From positions 1 through 64,000 of the forward strand of contig JAAVZO010000025.1 of the NCBI GenBank assembly GCA_022791685.1: 64,000 nt of DNA, given 5' to 3'. The notes beneath the pieces were generated by a model. That model was not told the DNA's origin. It saw only the letters and a list, made by a program, of their open reading frames with translations, and searched no databases. Source of the DNA: Clostridiales bacterium (GTDB lineage Bacteria > Bacillota > Clostridia > Oscillospirales > CAG-272). Below, in pieces: positions 35,805 through 45,737 of the stretch (positions are counted from its first letter, which is position 1; each line of letters opens with the position of its first letter). Position numbers and translations under genes: made by a program.

Positions 35805-35861
35805 ATAGTTAAAGGAGATCTTTACATATCTCCACAAAAAATTATATAGAGGTATTTTATC

Positions 35862-36416
35862 ATGGCAAAATGTACCAAATGCGGTGCAGAGCTTGAAGAG
35901 GGAGCGAAATTCTGCCCTTCCTGCGGCGAAAAACAGGGTGAGCAGACCTCCGACAGCACTGCTGCAAGCTCCAGCAAAAAGAATACATCATTTTCTACTG
36001 CTGATGTAAGCGCTGCATTCAACAAATTCAACGACACCGAGGATTCCACTAATGACTTCGACGAGTCCGACATCAACTCAAACAAAGTTATGGGCATACT
36101 CGCATATCTGTCGTGGCTCGTTATCATCCCGCTGATCGCAGCTCCGCACTCTAAGTTCGCACGTTTCCACGTAAATCAGGGACTCGTTCTGGCTATCTTT
36201 GAGATAGTATGGGGCGTTGTGCTTGGTGTGATCAGCACCATTCTGCACATTGTTCTGGGACTCATATTCCTTGGATGGCTTGCACGAATCATTACTTCGA
36301 TACTCGGACTTGTCAGCCTTGCGTTCCTTGTTATGTCTATCATCGGTATCGTCAACGTTGCAAACGGAAAGGCTAAGCGTCTCCCGGTCATCGGCAACAT
36401 CACCATTATCAAATAA
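35862..36416 (+). CDS. Zinc-ribbon DUF4870-like membrane protein
   Basis: 184 residues. An N-terminal zinc ribbon (MAKCTKCGAELEEGAKFCPSCG), a Ser/Thr/Asp-rich linker to about residue 65, then three hydrophobic segments (about 70-90, 100-130, 135-165). The membrane part has SNKVMGILAYLSWL and RFHVNQGLVL, which match DUF4870/Tic20-like proteins. The function is unknown; zinc ribbons before such membrane domains are frequent in Clostridia. It has a good promoter and lies before a TIGR00266 gene on the same strand. Confidence 0.75.
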   Translation: MAKCTKCGAELEEGAKFCPSCGEKQGEQTSDSTAASSSKKNTSFSTADVSAAFNKFNDTEDSTNDFDESDINSNKVMGILAYLSWLVIIPLIAAPHSKFARFHVNQGLVLAIFEIVWGVVLGVISTILHIVLGLIFLGWLARIITSILGLVSLAFLVMSIIGIVNVANGKAKRLPVIGNITIIK

Positions 36417-36464
36417 GAAATACATAATACTTCCCATCATTTCAGAAAGGAATGATACATAAAT

Positions 36465-37139
36465 ATGCAGTACAAAATTTTAGGCGAACCGCTTCCAGTG
36501 GTCGTATGCTCAGTAGCTGAAGGCGAATCGCTCATCACAGAGCGCGGCAGCATGAGCTGGATGTCCCCGAACATGGATATGCAGACAACATCGAACGGTG
36601 GTATTGGAAAAGCTATCGGACGTATGTTTGCTGGTGAAGCAATGTTCCAAAACCGTTACACCGCCAAAAACGGTCCGGGTGAAATTGCATTTGCGTCGAG
36701 CTTTCCAGGCTCGATCCGCGCTTTTGAGATAACTCCCGATAAGCCTATTATTGTACAAAAGAGCGGATTTCTTGCGAGTGAAGAAGGCGTTACTCTTTCA
36801 GTGCATTTTCAGAAAAAAATCGCATCCGGACTTTTCGGCGGTGAAGGCTTCATAATGCAGAAGCTGAGCGGAAATGGTATCGCATTTATCGAAATCGACG
36901 GCTACGCCTGCGAATACACGCTTGCCGAAGGTCAGTCTATGATAGTTGATACCGGCTATCTCGCAGCTATGGATGCTACCTGCTCAATCGAGATCGTGAC
37001 AGTCCCGGGTGTTAAAAATGTACTGTTCGGCGGTGAGGGATTATTCAATACCGTTGTACACGGTCCGGGTAAGATATTGCTCCAAACTCTGCCGATAACC
37101 GCAGTTGCCGGAAGCCTCAGCGGCTTATTCAGTAAGTAG
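36465..37139 (+). CDS. TIGR00266/AIM24 family protein
   Basis: 224 residues, all-beta, no signal. It starts MQYKILGEPLPVV with the following GESLITERGSMSWM, contains NRYTAKNGPGEIAF and FGGEGFIMQKLSGNG, and closes with GEGLFNTVVHGPGKI, the repeated G-x-G patterns of the TIGR00266 group. Family function is unknown; the yeast relative AIM24 is mitochondrial, and bacterial members are often near membrane-stress genes. The ribosome-binding site AAAGGA is rather far (about 14 bases). Nine bases separate it from the next small gene. Confidence 0.82.
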   Translation: MQYKILGEPLPVVVCSVAEGESLITERGSMSWMSPNMDMQTTSNGGIGKAIGRMFAGEAMFQNRYTAKNGPGEIAFASSFPGSIRAFEITPDKPIIVQKSGFLASEEGVTLSVHFQKKIASGLFGGEGFIMQKLSGNGIAFIEIDGYACEYTLAEGQSMIVDTGYLAAMDATCSIEIVTVPGVKNVLFGGEGLFNTVVHGPGKILLQTLPITAVAGSLSGLFSK

Positions 37140-37147
37140 GTCATAAA

Positions 37148-37375
37148 ATGTACTTACTTTCAGAAGATAAGCAGGTTCTAATGGAATTTGAACGCATAGA
37201 TATATCGAAAAATCTTACTGCAAAAAAAGATGAAAAGTACGTGCTTGTCGCAACCGGAAGAACGCCTGTAAATCAAAAGGTGATCGCAGCATACCCCGAT
37301 GAAGAAAGCGCAAAGAATGCAATAATTGACATTATGATAGCGCTGAATCAGGGCAGAGCGGTATACGAATTATAA
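37148..37375 (+). CDS. Small conserved-looking protein of unknown function
   Basis: 75 residues, acidic-basic mixed, no membrane segment. Begins MYLLSEDKQVLMEFERI and ends IALNQGRAVYEL. I do not recognise it. The pattern (short beta strands, then an amphipathic helix EESAKNAIIDIMIAL) suggests a small folded domain. It directly follows the TIGR00266 gene by eight bases and is followed by a terminator, so it is the last gene of that transcript. Codon use looks like its neighbours. Confidence 0.65.
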   Translation: MYLLSEDKQVLMEFERIDISKNLTAKKDEKYVLVATGRTPVNQKVIAAYPDEESAKNAIIDIMIALNQGRAVYEL

Positions 37376-37380
37376 AAATT

Positions 37381-37414
37381 GCGTCGGTCTCAGTAAACGA
37401 GACCGACGCTTTTT
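37381..37414. terminator. Bidirectional intrinsic terminator
   Basis: 11-bp perfect stem GCGTCGGTCTC / GAGACCGACGC with a seven-base loop, T-run on the right and A-run on the left. Ends both the small rightward operon and the trp operon. Confidence 0.9.
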
Positions 37415-37431
37415 ATATGTTTGTATGTATA

Positions 37432-38205
37432 TTATCGTATTGCACCCTTCATGCTGCGAACATATTCTGCAACATAAGGTACAGCCTCTTTTCCGTATTT
37501 TCCGACCAGCTTCACAATAGCTGAACCGACGATCACACCGTCAGCTGACTCTGCCATCTTCTTCGCCTGCTCTGGAGTCGAAATGCCAAAGCCGATCGCA
37601 CACGGTACATTGGGATTAGCCGCGCGAACAAGTGATACCATCGCACCGACATCAGTAGTTATATTGCTGCGTGTTCCGGTAACTCCAAGCGATGATACAC
37701 AGTATACAAATCCCTCGGCTTCTTTAGCTATGCGGGTCACGCGGTCATGCGAGGTCGGGGCGATAAGGCTCACAAAATCGATACCATATTTGCGAAATAT
37801 TGCCGCAAACTCTTCCTTTTCCTCAAATGGAACATCAGGAAGAATAATTCCGTCCATGCCGATCTCAGCTGCTGTCGAAGCAAAGCGCTCGATCCCGTAT
37901 GAAAATACCACATTCGCATAAGTCATAAATGCGAGTGGAACGTCGGTATCACGGCGCAATTCTCTGACCATATCAAATATCTTATCAGTAGTAACTCCAC
38001 CACTAAGCGCACGGATATTTGCCTCCTGAATAACCGGACCTTCAGCGGTCGGGTCAGAGAACGGAATGCCGAGCTCAATAAGATCCGCACCACTTTTCGC
38101 CATCTCGAGAACGAGAGCGGCGGTAGTCACAAGGTCTGGGTCGCCGCAGGTTATAAAGGCAACAAATGCCTTACCGTTTTTAAATGCACGTTCAAGCTTA
38201 CTCAT
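37432..38205 (-). CDS. trpA: Tryptophan synthase alpha subunit
   Basis: 257 residues. Cleaves indole-3-glycerol phosphate to indole, passed to TrpB through a tunnel. Shows [21 protein letters not shown] with the catalytic glutamate and aspartate region, and the phosphate-binding GFGIST and [10 protein letters not shown] start at ATG 38205 after GAGGATAT; it overlaps the end of trpB by eight bases. Final gene of the trp operon. Confidence 0.95.
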   Translation of the reverse strand: MSKLERAFKNGKAFVAFITCGDPDLVTTAALVLEMAKSGADLIELGIPFSDPTAEGPVIQEANIRALSGGVTTDKIFDMVRELRRDTDVPLAFMTYANVVFSYGIERFASTAAEIGMDGIILPDVPFEEKEEFAAIFRKYGIDFVSLIAPTSHDRVTRIAKEAEGFVYCVSSLGVTGTRSNITTDVGAMVSLVRAANPNVPCAIGFGISTPEQAKKMAESADGVIVGSAIVKLVGKYGKEAVPYVAEYVRSMKGAIR

Positions 38206-39388
38206 GTATATCCTCACCTCTATATCTCGCGATTGCCGCGCAGTCCTTGTCTCCACGTCCCGATATGTTTATTACTATTATTTTATCCTTGTCCATCTGC
38301 GGCGCTAATTTCATCGCATACGCCACCGCATGAGCCGATTCAATAGCGGGTATGATTCCCTCCATGCGGCTCAGATACTCGAACGCATTTACCGCTTCGT
38401 CATCGGTTATCGCAACATAGTCGCAGCGTCCAATATCGTGCAGCCATGCGTGCTCTGGTCCGATTCCGGGATAGTCAAGTCCGGCCGAAATTGAATACAC
38501 CGGCGCGATCTGTCCATATTCATCCTGACAGAAATAAGACTTCATACCGTGAAAAATGCCGAGCTTTCCAGTACTTATCGTAGCTGCGGTTTCAAACGTA
38601 TCAATACCGCGTCCGGCAGCCTCGCAGCCGATGAGCTTCACAGACTTGTCCTCAATGAAGTTGTAGAACGCGCCCATTGCATTACTTCCACCACCGACAC
38701 AGGCGATCACCGCGTCCGGAAGTCTGCCTTCCTTTTCAAGCATTTGCTGCTTTATCTCGCGCGAAATTACAGACTGGAAATCGCGAACTATCATCGGAAA
38801 TGGGTGCGGTCCCATGACTGAGCCAAGACAATAATGTGTATCGTCAATACGGTTGGTCCACTCGCGCATGGCCTCAGATACCGCGTCCTTTAAAGTACCA
38901 GTGCCGCTGTCTACCGGAACGACCGTCGCACCAAGCAAACGCATACGATATACGTTTAGCGCCTGACGCTCAGTGTCCTCTCGTCCCATGAATACTACGC
39001 ATTCCATATTCATAAGTGCTGCCGCAGTAGCTGTAGCAACTCCGTGCTGACCAGCGCCAGTCTCTGCGATAAGGCGGGTCTTGCCCATCTTTTTAGCAAG
39101 CAGCGCCTGACCAAGTACATTGTTTATCTTGTGCGAGCCGGTATGATTGAGGTCCTCGCGTTTCAGATATATCTTAGCTCCGCCGAGATCCTTCGACATC
39201 TTTTCTGCGTAATACAGCAAGCTTGGACGACCGGCATAATCGTTAAGTAGTGCGGTGAATTCACGCTGAAACTCCGAATCATTTTTATAGTGCTCATAAG
39301 CTTCCTCAAGCTCTATGACCGCATTCATCAATGTTTCAGGTATATATTGTCCTCCGTGTGTTCCGAAGCGCCCGTTAATTGGTTCCAT
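38198..39388 (-). CDS. trpB: Tryptophan synthase beta subunit
   Basis: 396 residues, PLP enzyme joining indole and serine. [17 protein letters not shown] opens the protein; the Schiff-base lysine is in [19 protein letters not shown] binds the PLP phosphate. I start at ATG 39388, six bases after GGAG, rather than ATG 39400 whose first bases are that site and which overlaps the trpF stop. trpA overlaps its end. Confidence 0.95.
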   Translation of the reverse strand: MEPINGRFGTHGGQYIPETLMNAVIELEEAYEHYKNDSEFQREFTALLNDYAGRPSLLYYAEKMSKDLGGAKIYLKREDLNHTGSHKINNVLGQALLAKKMGKTRLIAETGAGQHGVATATAAALMNMECVVFMGREDTERQALNVYRMRLLGATVVPVDSGTGTLKDAVSEAMREWTNRIDDTHYCLGSVMGPHPFPMIVRDFQSVISREIKQQMLEKEGRLPDAVIACVGGGSNAMGAFYNFIEDKSVKLIGCEAAGRGIDTFETAATISTGKLGIFHGMKSYFCQDEYGQIAPVYSISAGLDYPGIGPEHAWLHDIGRCDYVAITDDEAVNAFEYLSRMEGIIPAIESAHAVAYAMKLAPQMDKDKIIVINISGRGDKDCAAIARYRGEDIHE

Positions 39389-39399
39389 AATATTCTCCA

Positions 39400-40011
39400 T
39401 TATATATTTTTTAATTTCCGTACAGCTGAAATAAACTCAGCCATTTTCTGCTCATCCTTAAAACCATCTGTTTCAACCCCTGAGCTTGTGTCCACCGCAT
39501 ATGGATGACAGAGCCTCAAAGCCGATTCAACATTAGCCGGATTCAGTCCACCAGCAAGAATAAACTCTCGCTTGACACTGTCAAGCAGCGACCAGTCAAA
39601 CGCAGTTCCTGTACCGCCTGCGCCATTGTCAAGCAGCACGATATCCGCATTTGATTCGTTCGCACGTGCTATGTCCTCACCGCAGTCGACACGAAACGCC
39701 TGTATTATCGGCAGGCTCGTTTTGGCTCTAAGTCTTGAAATATAACAATTATCCTCGTGACCATGCAGCTGAATTACATCGATTATCCTGCTCTTGCAAA
39801 GCGATACAATATAATCAATATCTGCATCAACGAACACTCCGACTGCACGAATACTGCTGTCAAGCCGCGACTTTAACTCAGCCGCACGCTCAAAATTTAC
39901 GTATCGTTTGCTTCTTTCAGCAAACACAAATCCGATAAAATCAGGCTTAAGATAATTGGCATAATCTATATCAATATTGCGTAAGAGTCCGCATATCTTG
40001 ATTTTCGTCAC
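39400..40011 (-). CDS. trpF: Phosphoribosylanthranilate isomerase
   Basis: 203 residues, a single barrel. Amadori rearrangement of phosphoribosylanthranilate to CdRP. Motifs: [14 protein letters not shown] with the general-base cysteine, [44 protein letters not shown] and the phosphate-binding [18 protein letters not shown] overlaps the trpC stop as ATGA. Confidence 0.94.
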   Translation of the reverse strand: MTKIKICGLLRNIDIDYANYLKPDFIGFVFAERSKRYVNFERAAELKSRLDSSIRAVGVFVDADIDYIVSLCKSRIIDVIQLHGHEDNCYISRLRAKTSLPIIQAFRVDCGEDIARANESNADIVLLDNGAGGTGTAFDWSLLDSVKREFILAGGLNPANVESALRLCHPYAVDTSSGVETDGFKDEQKMAEFISAVRKLKNI

Positions 40012-40796
40012 TTTGAATCCCTCAGCAAATCAAGCATTTGCCGCTTATCCGCCGCACGCATAAGCGTTTCGCCAATAAGCACACCATCAACTCCGACCTT
40101 GCGCAGTACCGAAATATCCTCCGGCGACTTGACACCCGATTCGGATATATACAATACCTCTGGCGGTACAAGCTCACGCAGTCGAGCTGCATTAGAAAAA
40201 TCGACTGAAAAATCCTTCAAATTCCGATTATTTACACCAATGATCTTAGCTCCAGCAGCTACCGCCGACGCTATCTCACTATCATCATGCGTCTCCACCA
40301 ACGCCGCAAGCTTTAAATCATTGCAAATCGTTAGATAACGTTCGATAACCGAGGTATCAAGCAGTGCACAGATAAGCAAAACCGCGTCCGCCCCCATCAG
40401 CTTCGCCTGATATATTTGATACTCGTCGACCGTGAAATCCTTTCTCAGCATAGGCGTAGCTATTTCACGGCGAATATCACAGAATATTTCGTCCGACCCA
40501 AGAAACCACTTAGGTTCGGTAAGGCATGATACACAGTCCGCACCCGCCGATTCATATTCCTTCGCTATTGAAAGATACGGAAAATCCTCAGATATAACGC
40601 CCTTAGACGGCGACGCTTTCTTAACTTCGCAGATAAAGCTTATTCCCTCTCGCCGCAGAGCCGACTCGAATCGCTCTTTGCCGTCAATAGCTATCGAGCC
40701 GCAGCGCTCCTTCAATTCGTCAAGGCTTACTTTAGCTTTGTCCGTCATCACACGCTCACGCGCATAATCGGCAATTGTATTTAATATCGTCCGCAT
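40008..40796 (-). CDS. trpC: Indole-3-glycerol phosphate synthase
   Basis: 262 residues from ATG 40796, one base after the trpD stop; the track start at 40847 is in trpD. Motifs: FICEVKKASPSKGVI with catalytic lysine and the strand-2 CLTEPKWFLGS, LRKDFTVDEYQIYQA, GVNNRNLKDFSVD and SESGVKS. Produces indole-3-glycerol phosphate for TrpA. No clear ribosome-binding site, so probably coupled to trpD. Confidence 0.95.
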   Translation of the reverse strand: MRTILNTIADYARERVMTDKAKVSLDELKERCGSIAIDGKERFESALRREGISFICEVKKASPSKGVISEDFPYLSIAKEYESAGADCVSCLTEPKWFLGSDEIFCDIRREIATPMLRKDFTVDEYQIYQAKLMGADAVLLICALLDTSVIERYLTICNDLKLAALVETHDDSEIASAVAAGAKIIGVNNRNLKDFSVDFSNAARLRELVPPEVLYISESGVKSPEDISVLRKVGVDGVLIGETLMRAADKRQMLDLLRDSK

Positions 40797-40797
40797 A

Positions 40798-41814
40798 TCA
40801 CTTATTAGACTCAACAATAAACTTTTCAAGCGTTTTTGCCGCAGCACCCGAATCTATCGTCTCGGCAGCAAGCTTGATACCATCAGCAAGAGTTGCCGCT
40901 TTTCCGGCAATATACAGACAAGCACCAGCATTCATCAAAACTGCATTTCGCTTCGGACCAGCTTCACCAGACAAAACCGCACGAGTGATCTCAGCATTTT
41001 CAGCCGGAGTACCGCCAACAAGTTCGCTCTTATCACAGCGTGTAAATCCGAAATCCTCCGGACAAATTACATAGCTCTTGTATTCTCCATTGTCAAATTC
41101 GCAGACGGTAGTCGGTGAACTCATCGATATCTCATCGAGCTTATCCTGACCATATACGACCATACCACGCTTTACGCCAAGACTTGTCAGTACACGCGCG
41201 AGTGGCTCTACAAGTGACTCATCATATACACCGAGAAGCTGATATGTCGGAGAAGCCGGATTTGTAAGCGGACCCAGAATATTGAATACCGTGCGGATCC
41301 CAAGCTCCTTGCGTATTGAGCCAACATATTTCATCGAGGTGTGATATTTCTGCGCAAAGAAGAAGCACATTCCAACACTGTTAAGCAATTCGCGGCACTT
41401 ATCAGGCGACTGATCTATATTAACGCCCAACGCTTCAAGGCAATCGGCAGTTCCGCATTTTGATGAAGCCGCACGATTTCCGTGTTTCGATACCTTCACT
41501 CCAGCGGCAGCAGCTACAAGCGCCGATGTGGTCGAAATATTGAAGCTTCCCGCATTATCTCCGCCAGTTCCGACGATTTCAAGAATATCGCAGTCGACAT
41601 CGCATTTTATCGCATGGTCGCGCATAGCCGCTGCACAGCCTGCGATCTCGTTGATTGTTTCAGCCTTCGTGCTCTTTGTCGACAGCGCCGCAAGAAATGC
41701 CGCATTTTGTGTCGGAGTAGTTTCGCCGCTCATAATTTCGTTTATAACCGAATAAGCCTCGTCGTATGTCAGATCCTGCTTGTCAACGATTTTAATAATA
41801 GCATCTTTAATCAT
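40798..41814 (-). CDS. trpD: Anthranilate phosphoribosyltransferase
   Basis: 338 residues. Transfers phosphoribose from PRPP to anthranilate. The PRPP/anthranilate motifs [29 protein letters not shown] and [11 protein letters not shown] are all present. AAAGGA precedes the ATG, which lies one base after the trpG stop. Not fused to trpG, unlike in enteric bacteria. Confidence 0.95.
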   Translation of the reverse strand: MIKDAIIKIVDKQDLTYDEAYSVINEIMSGETTPTQNAAFLAALSTKSTKAETINEIAGCAAAMRDHAIKCDVDCDILEIVGTGGDNAGSFNISTTSALVAAAAGVKVSKHGNRAASSKCGTADCLEALGVNIDQSPDKCRELLNSVGMCFFFAQKYHTSMKYVGSIRKELGIRTVFNILGPLTNPASPTYQLLGVYDESLVEPLARVLTSLGVKRGMVVYGQDKLDEISMSSPTTVCEFDNGEYKSYVICPEDFGFTRCDKSELVGGTPAENAEITRAVLSGEAGPKRNAVLMNAGACLYIAGKAATLADGIKLAAETIDSGAAAKTLEKFIVESNK

Positions 41815-41815
41815 A

Positions 41816-42397
41816 TCAGTTGTTTCCTTTCGTAATATTTAGAAAATTTCTGAGCATTGTTATTCCATCGGGAGTCATTATAGACTCAGGATGAAACTGA
41901 ACACCATATACATCATAATCGCTGTGCTTAACAGCCATGATCTCACCGTCATCTGCACGTGCCGTAATGATGAGCTCATCTGGCAGTGTCGATTCAATTG
42001 CCGCAAGCGAATGATACCGCGCGACCGGCAGTACCTCTGGACAGCCTGCAAAGATCGGGCAATTCGTATCAACCTTAGTCTGCGACTGTTTGCCGTGCAT
42101 TAAGGTCTTCGCATACGATACAGTCGCGCCGTATGCAGTACATATCGCCTGATGACCGAGGCATACACCGAGTATCGGAATGCGTCCGCCAAGCTGCTTC
42201 ACAGTATCAATACATATACCCGCGTCCTCCGGTCTACCCGGACCGGGCGAAAGAATTATCGAATCAGGATTCAATTCTGCCAGCTCTTCAACCGTCAGCG
42301 CGTCGTTGCGGAAAACGCGGATATCGGGATTCAGCGAGCCGATAAGCTGGTATAGATTATACGAAAAGCTGTCGTAATTATCAATAAGTGCTATCAT
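41816..42397 (-). CDS. trpG: Anthranilate synthase glutamine amidotransferase component
   Basis: 193 residues, class I amidotransferase giving ammonia to Trp[14 protein letters not shown], oxyanion segment [11 protein letters not shown], nucleophile cysteine in GVCLGHQAI and the catalytic His/Glu in QFHPESI. In organisms with one such gene it may also serve folate synthesis (PabA); no pabB is near. Sixteen bases after trpE, AAGGGG before the ATG. Confidence 0.95.
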   Translation of the reverse strand: MIALIDNYDSFSYNLYQLIGSLNPDIRVFRNDALTVEELAELNPDSIILSPGPGRPEDAGICIDTVKQLGGRIPILGVCLGHQAICTAYGATVSYAKTLMHGKQSQTKVDTNCPIFAGCPEVLPVARYHSLAAIESTLPDELIITARADDGEIMAVKHSDYDVYGVQFHPESIMTPDGITMLRNFLNITKGNN

Positions 42398-42412
42398 GTT
42401 AATATACCCCTT

Positions 42413-43888
42413 TCACTCAGCAGTTTCAGCAAGCTTTACAGCATTGACGACCGCCGCTGCCTTGTTAATGCACTCGCGATATTCATTTTCAGGCACTGAA
42501 TCGGCGACGATTCCAGCACCGCTGCGAATGAATACCTTTCCGTTTTTCTTATAAGCTATGCGTATCGCAATGCAGGTATCAAGGTTGCCTGTAAAATCAA
42601 GGTAGCCGATAGCACCGCCATATATACCGCGCTTGTTGTTCTCAAGATCGTTTATAAGCTGGCAAGCTTTTATCTTCGGCGCGCCAGACAGCGTACCTGC
42701 CGGAAGTATTGATTCAACCGCATCGAGTGCAGTCTTGCCGTCGGCAAGCTCACCGCGTACAGTCGAACCGATGTGCATTACGTGCGAAAAACGCTCGATA
42801 CAATGATACTTTTCAACCTCTACACTTCCAAATTTGCTTATCTTTCCAATATCATTGCGTCCGAGGTCGACCAGCATATTGTGCTCTGCAAGCTCCTTTG
42901 GGTCGGCGAGCAGCTCTTCCTCAAGCTGCTTATCCTCTTCGGGAGTCTTGCCTCGCGGACGAGTCCCGGCAAGCGGGAAGGTATGCAACACACCATCTTC
43001 AAGCTTGACAAGCGTTTCAGGCGAAGCTCCGGCAACTTCAACATCCGTGCCAGAAAAATAGAACATATACGGCGACGGATTCAAGGTACGCAGCACACGG
43101 TAAGTGTTTAATAGCGAGCCTTCATATTCAGCTTCGAGCCGATTTGAAAGTACTATCTGGAAAATATCGCCCTCAATAATATGCTGCTTAGCTTTATTTA
43201 CCATATCGCAATATGCTTCACAGTCAAACAACGGCTTGAAGTCCCCCTTTAATTTTCCGGGTTCTTCAACTGACGGCGCACGATTTTTTATCATATCAGC
43301 AAGATTTTTCAGTTCAAGCTCAGCACGATTGTACTCAGTCTCGGGATTTTCAAGCGAAATATTAGCGATAAGCACTATCTTCTGTCGGTAATTGTCAAAT
43401 GCAATAACCTTATCAAATAGCATTAAATCAATATCTTTAAAGCCTTCATTATCATCAGCGTCAAGACGCAGAGTCGGCTCGGCATACTTGAGATAATCAT
43501 ATGAAAAATATCCTACCAGTCCTCCGGTAAACGGCGGAAAGCCATCAAAGCGTACACTCTTGTGGTCATCAAGTACCTGCTTCAAATATTTAGACGGCTC
43601 GTTAGTTTCAATCGACAGCGAGCCAATTTTCATTTTTCCGTTCTGACAGGTTATCTCCAGCTTTGGGTCATATCCAAGGAATGTATATCTGCCCCATTTC
43701 TCATGATCAGAAACCGATTCAAGCAGATAACAATGCGCCGACACTCCCTTTAATATTCGCAGGACCTCAATAGGGGTGCGTATGTCGGACAGGATCTCCA
43801 TTTTGACCGGCGCGATCTTATATTTACCGCCTGACGCAACATTATCAGCAGCAGCTTTTTTAATTTCATCAATATTCGGACAGAGCAT
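42413..43888 (-). CDS. trpE: Anthranilate synthase component I
   Basis: 491 residues from ATG 43888, nine bases after GAAAGGA. Converts chorismate to anthranilate. Chorismate-binding signatures include PSPYMFYFSG, AGTRPRGKTPEEDKQ, MLVDLGRNDIGK and AGTLSGAPKIKA; an N-terminal segment (LLESVSDHEKWGRYTFLG) carries the residues used for tryptophan feedback inhibition in other species. The track start at 44068 is inside the T-box leader and gives a spurious 60-residue extension. First gene of trpEGDCFBA. Confidence 0.95.
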   Translation of the reverse strand: MLCPNIDEIKKAAADNVASGGKYKIAPVKMEILSDIRTPIEVLRILKGVSAHCYLLESVSDHEKWGRYTFLGYDPKLEITCQNGKMKIGSLSIETNEPSKYLKQVLDDHKSVRFDGFPPFTGGLVGYFSYDYLKYAEPTLRLDADDNEGFKDIDLMLFDKVIAFDNYRQKIVLIANISLENPETEYNRAELELKNLADMIKNRAPSVEEPGKLKGDFKPLFDCEAYCDMVNKAKQHIIEGDIFQIVLSNRLEAEYEGSLLNTYRVLRTLNPSPYMFYFSGTDVEVAGASPETLVKLEDGVLHTFPLAGTRPRGKTPEEDKQLEEELLADPKELAEHNMLVDLGRNDIGKISKFGSVEVEKYHCIERFSHVMHIGSTVRGELADGKTALDAVESILPAGTLSGAPKIKACQLINDLENNKRGIYGGAIGYLDFTGNLDTCIAIRIAYKKNGKVFIRSGAGIVADSVPENEYRECINKAAAVVNAVKLAETAE

Positions 43889-43927
43889 TTTACATATTCC
43901 TTTCATAATTAAGCTGTACTCTGTCAA

Positions 43928-44219
43928 AGCAAAAAGTCCTTGACAGAATAATACAATTCTGTCAAGGACGAATAAAAATTTATCCGCGGTGCCACCTTGA
44001 TTTACGGAAAGATTCCGCACGCTTAGCAGGATACGACCATACCCCCGGGAATTCACGTATCCCACCACGTCGCATAATACTCAGGAAGAAATCCCTTTGA
44101 ATGCGCCCTCAGCGGTCCATTTGATGATCTGTTTTCTGCCTGACTCTCAGCGCCACAGGCTCTCTGTAAGAGCATAACCAACGTTATCTCCGCTTCAACG
44201 GTTTATATGATTTAATGTA
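43928..44219 (-). promoter_or_regulatory. Trp T-box leader of the trp operon
   Basis: The T-box sequence AAGGTGGCACCGCGG (minus 43998..43984) pairs with the NCCA end of uncharged tRNA and is followed by a terminator hairpin. Upstream, a stem I closes AGCGG with CCGCT, and the triplet TGG at 44119..44117 just before ACCGCT is the likely specifier, a tryptophan codon. Uncharged tRNA-Trp would hold the antiterminator and allow trp expression. Confidence 0.92.
43931..43969 (-). terminator. Attenuator terminator of the T-box
   Basis: 14-bp perfect stem GTCCTTGACAGAAT / ATTCTGTCAAGGAC (43936-43949, 43956-43969), six-base loop, followed on the minus strand by TTTTT. Confidence 0.93.
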
Positions 44220-44225
44220 ATTTTT

Positions 44226-44254
44226 ATTATATCACTGTTTAAGCGATTTGTCAA
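44226..44254 (-). promoter_or_regulatory. Perfect promoter of the trp operon
   Basis: Minus strand TTGACA (44254..44249), 17 bp, TATAAT (44231..44226); transcript start near 44219. Confidence 0.92.
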
Positions 44255-44326
44255 GAGGTTTTTGCAACTTTTTTATATTTAATAAAATTTAATATTTGTC
44301 GCAATAGAAAAATTCACATTATCTGT

Positions 44327-44355
44327 TTGACACGCGAACCATAATATGCTATAAT
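44327..44355 (+). promoter_or_regulatory. Perfect promoter of lysA
   Basis: TTGACA (44327-44332), 17 bp, TATAAT (44350-44355). Confidence 0.9.
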
Positions 44356-44393
44356 AATTCTATCATATAATAATATATCAGGAGAAACTCAAG

Positions 44394-45650
44394 TTGAAAA
44401 AGCCATTTGCAACAAAAGAACAGCTCGAAAAAATAATTGAAAGCTATCCTACCCCGTTCCATATATACGATGAAAAGGGCATTCGCGAGCGCGCACGCGC
44501 ACTCAATGCTGCTTTCAAATGGAACAAGGGATTCAAAGAATACTTTGCCGTCAAAGCTACTCCTAATCCGGTCATTCTCGATATACTTCGCGAGGAGGGC
44601 TGCGGTGTTGACTGCTCGTCACTGACTGAGCTTATGATGAGCGATCATGTCGGATTTTCGGGCGATGAGATAATGTTCTCGTCAAACGCTACCCCCGCTG
44701 AAGATTTCATCGAAGCACGTCGTCTCGGCGCTATAATAAACCTCGACGACTTCACACACATCGATTTTCTTGAGAAAGTCACCGGCTCGATACCTGAAAC
44801 TATCTGCTGCCGTTACAATCCCGGTGGAGATTTCCGTATCAGCACGCAGATAATGGGAAGCCCGAGCGAAGCGAAATACGGTATGACTGATGAGCAGATA
44901 ATCGAAGCCTACAAGATACTCAAATCAAAAGGCGCAAAGCGCTTCGGTATCCACGCATTCCTGTCGAGCAACAATACAAACAACGAATACTACCCGACCC
45001 TTGCCGGCGTACTTTTCAAGCTCGCAGTAAGAATCAAGGAAGAAGCCGGTGTTGAGCTTTCGTTCATCAACCTCTCGGGCGGCGTTGGTATTCCTTACCT
45101 TCCGGACGCTGAACCAGCAGACATTGCCGTGATAGGTGAAGGTGTCCACAAAGTATATGAGGAGATACTCACTCCAGCAGGTCTTGGAAATATCTCGCTC
45201 TTTACCGAACTCGGACGATATATGCTCGCACCGAACGGTATGCTGATAACCAAGTGCATTCATCAGAAGCATATCTACAAAGAATACATCGGCTGTGATG
45301 CCTGCGCTGCAAACCTCATGCGTCCGGCAATGTATGGCTCGTACCATCACATCACTGTAATGGGCAAAGAAAATGCTCCATGCGACCATAAATACGACGT
45401 GACCGGCGGACTTTGCGAAAACAACGACAAGTTTGCTGTCGACCGTATGCTTCCAGAAATTGAAATTGGCGACATCCTCGCAATTCATGACGCAGGCGCA
45501 CACGGCTTCTCGATGGGATACAACTACAACGGTAAACTTCGTAGCGCCGAAATACTGCTCCGCGAAGACGGTTCGACCGAGCTTATACGCCGCGCAGAGA
45601 CTCCAGATGATTACTTCTCAACTCTCAAAGTTACAAAATTCTTTAAATAA
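44394..45650 (+). CDS. lysA: Diaminopimelate decarboxylase-like PLP enzyme (LysA)
   Basis: 418 residues, fold III PLP decarboxylase. PLP lysine in YFAVKATPNP (about residue 53), the glycine loop INLSGGVGIPY, ELGRY near residue 280 and CENND, close to the CESGD motif of LysA whose cysteine and aspartate act from the other subunit. The C-terminal HDAGAHGFSMGYNYNG is also LysA-like. It makes lysine from meso-diaminopimelate. Start TTG 44394, eight bases after CAGGAGA. Monocistronic with a perfect promoter. The altered CENND leaves a small chance of another basic amino-acid or carboxy-polyamine substrate. Confidence 0.85.
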   Translation: MKKPFATKEQLEKIIESYPTPFHIYDEKGIRERARALNAAFKWNKGFKEYFAVKATPNPVILDILREEGCGVDCSSLTELMMSDHVGFSGDEIMFSSNATPAEDFIEARRLGAIINLDDFTHIDFLEKVTGSIPETICCRYNPGGDFRISTQIMGSPSEAKYGMTDEQIIEAYKILKSKGAKRFGIHAFLSSNNTNNEYYPTLAGVLFKLAVRIKEEAGVELSFINLSGGVGIPYLPDAEPADIAVIGEGVHKVYEEILTPAGLGNISLFTELGRYMLAPNGMLITKCIHQKHIYKEYIGCDACAANLMRPAMYGSYHHITVMGKENAPCDHKYDVTGGLCENNDKFAVDRMLPEIEIGDILAIHDAGAHGFSMGYNYNGKLRSAEILLREDGSTELIRRAETPDDYFSTLKVTKFFK

Positions 45651-45672
45651 TCAAAAAATATCACAGTTACAG

Positions 45673-45701
45673 TTGAAATTTTCAGCCGAGTGTGATATAA
45701 T
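45673..45701 (+). promoter_or_regulatory. Promoter of the isomerase/HAD genes
   Basis: TTGAAA (45673-45678), 17 bp, TATAAT (45696-45701), preceded by TGTGA. Confidence 0.8.
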
Positions 45702-45737
45702 TATAATAAAATTTTATTTTACGGAGGATAAATAATT

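Noticed and set aside
43889-44068. N-terminal extension of TrpE in the ORF track
   Set aside because: It translates the T-box leader and terminator; the good ribosome-binding site is before ATG 43888.
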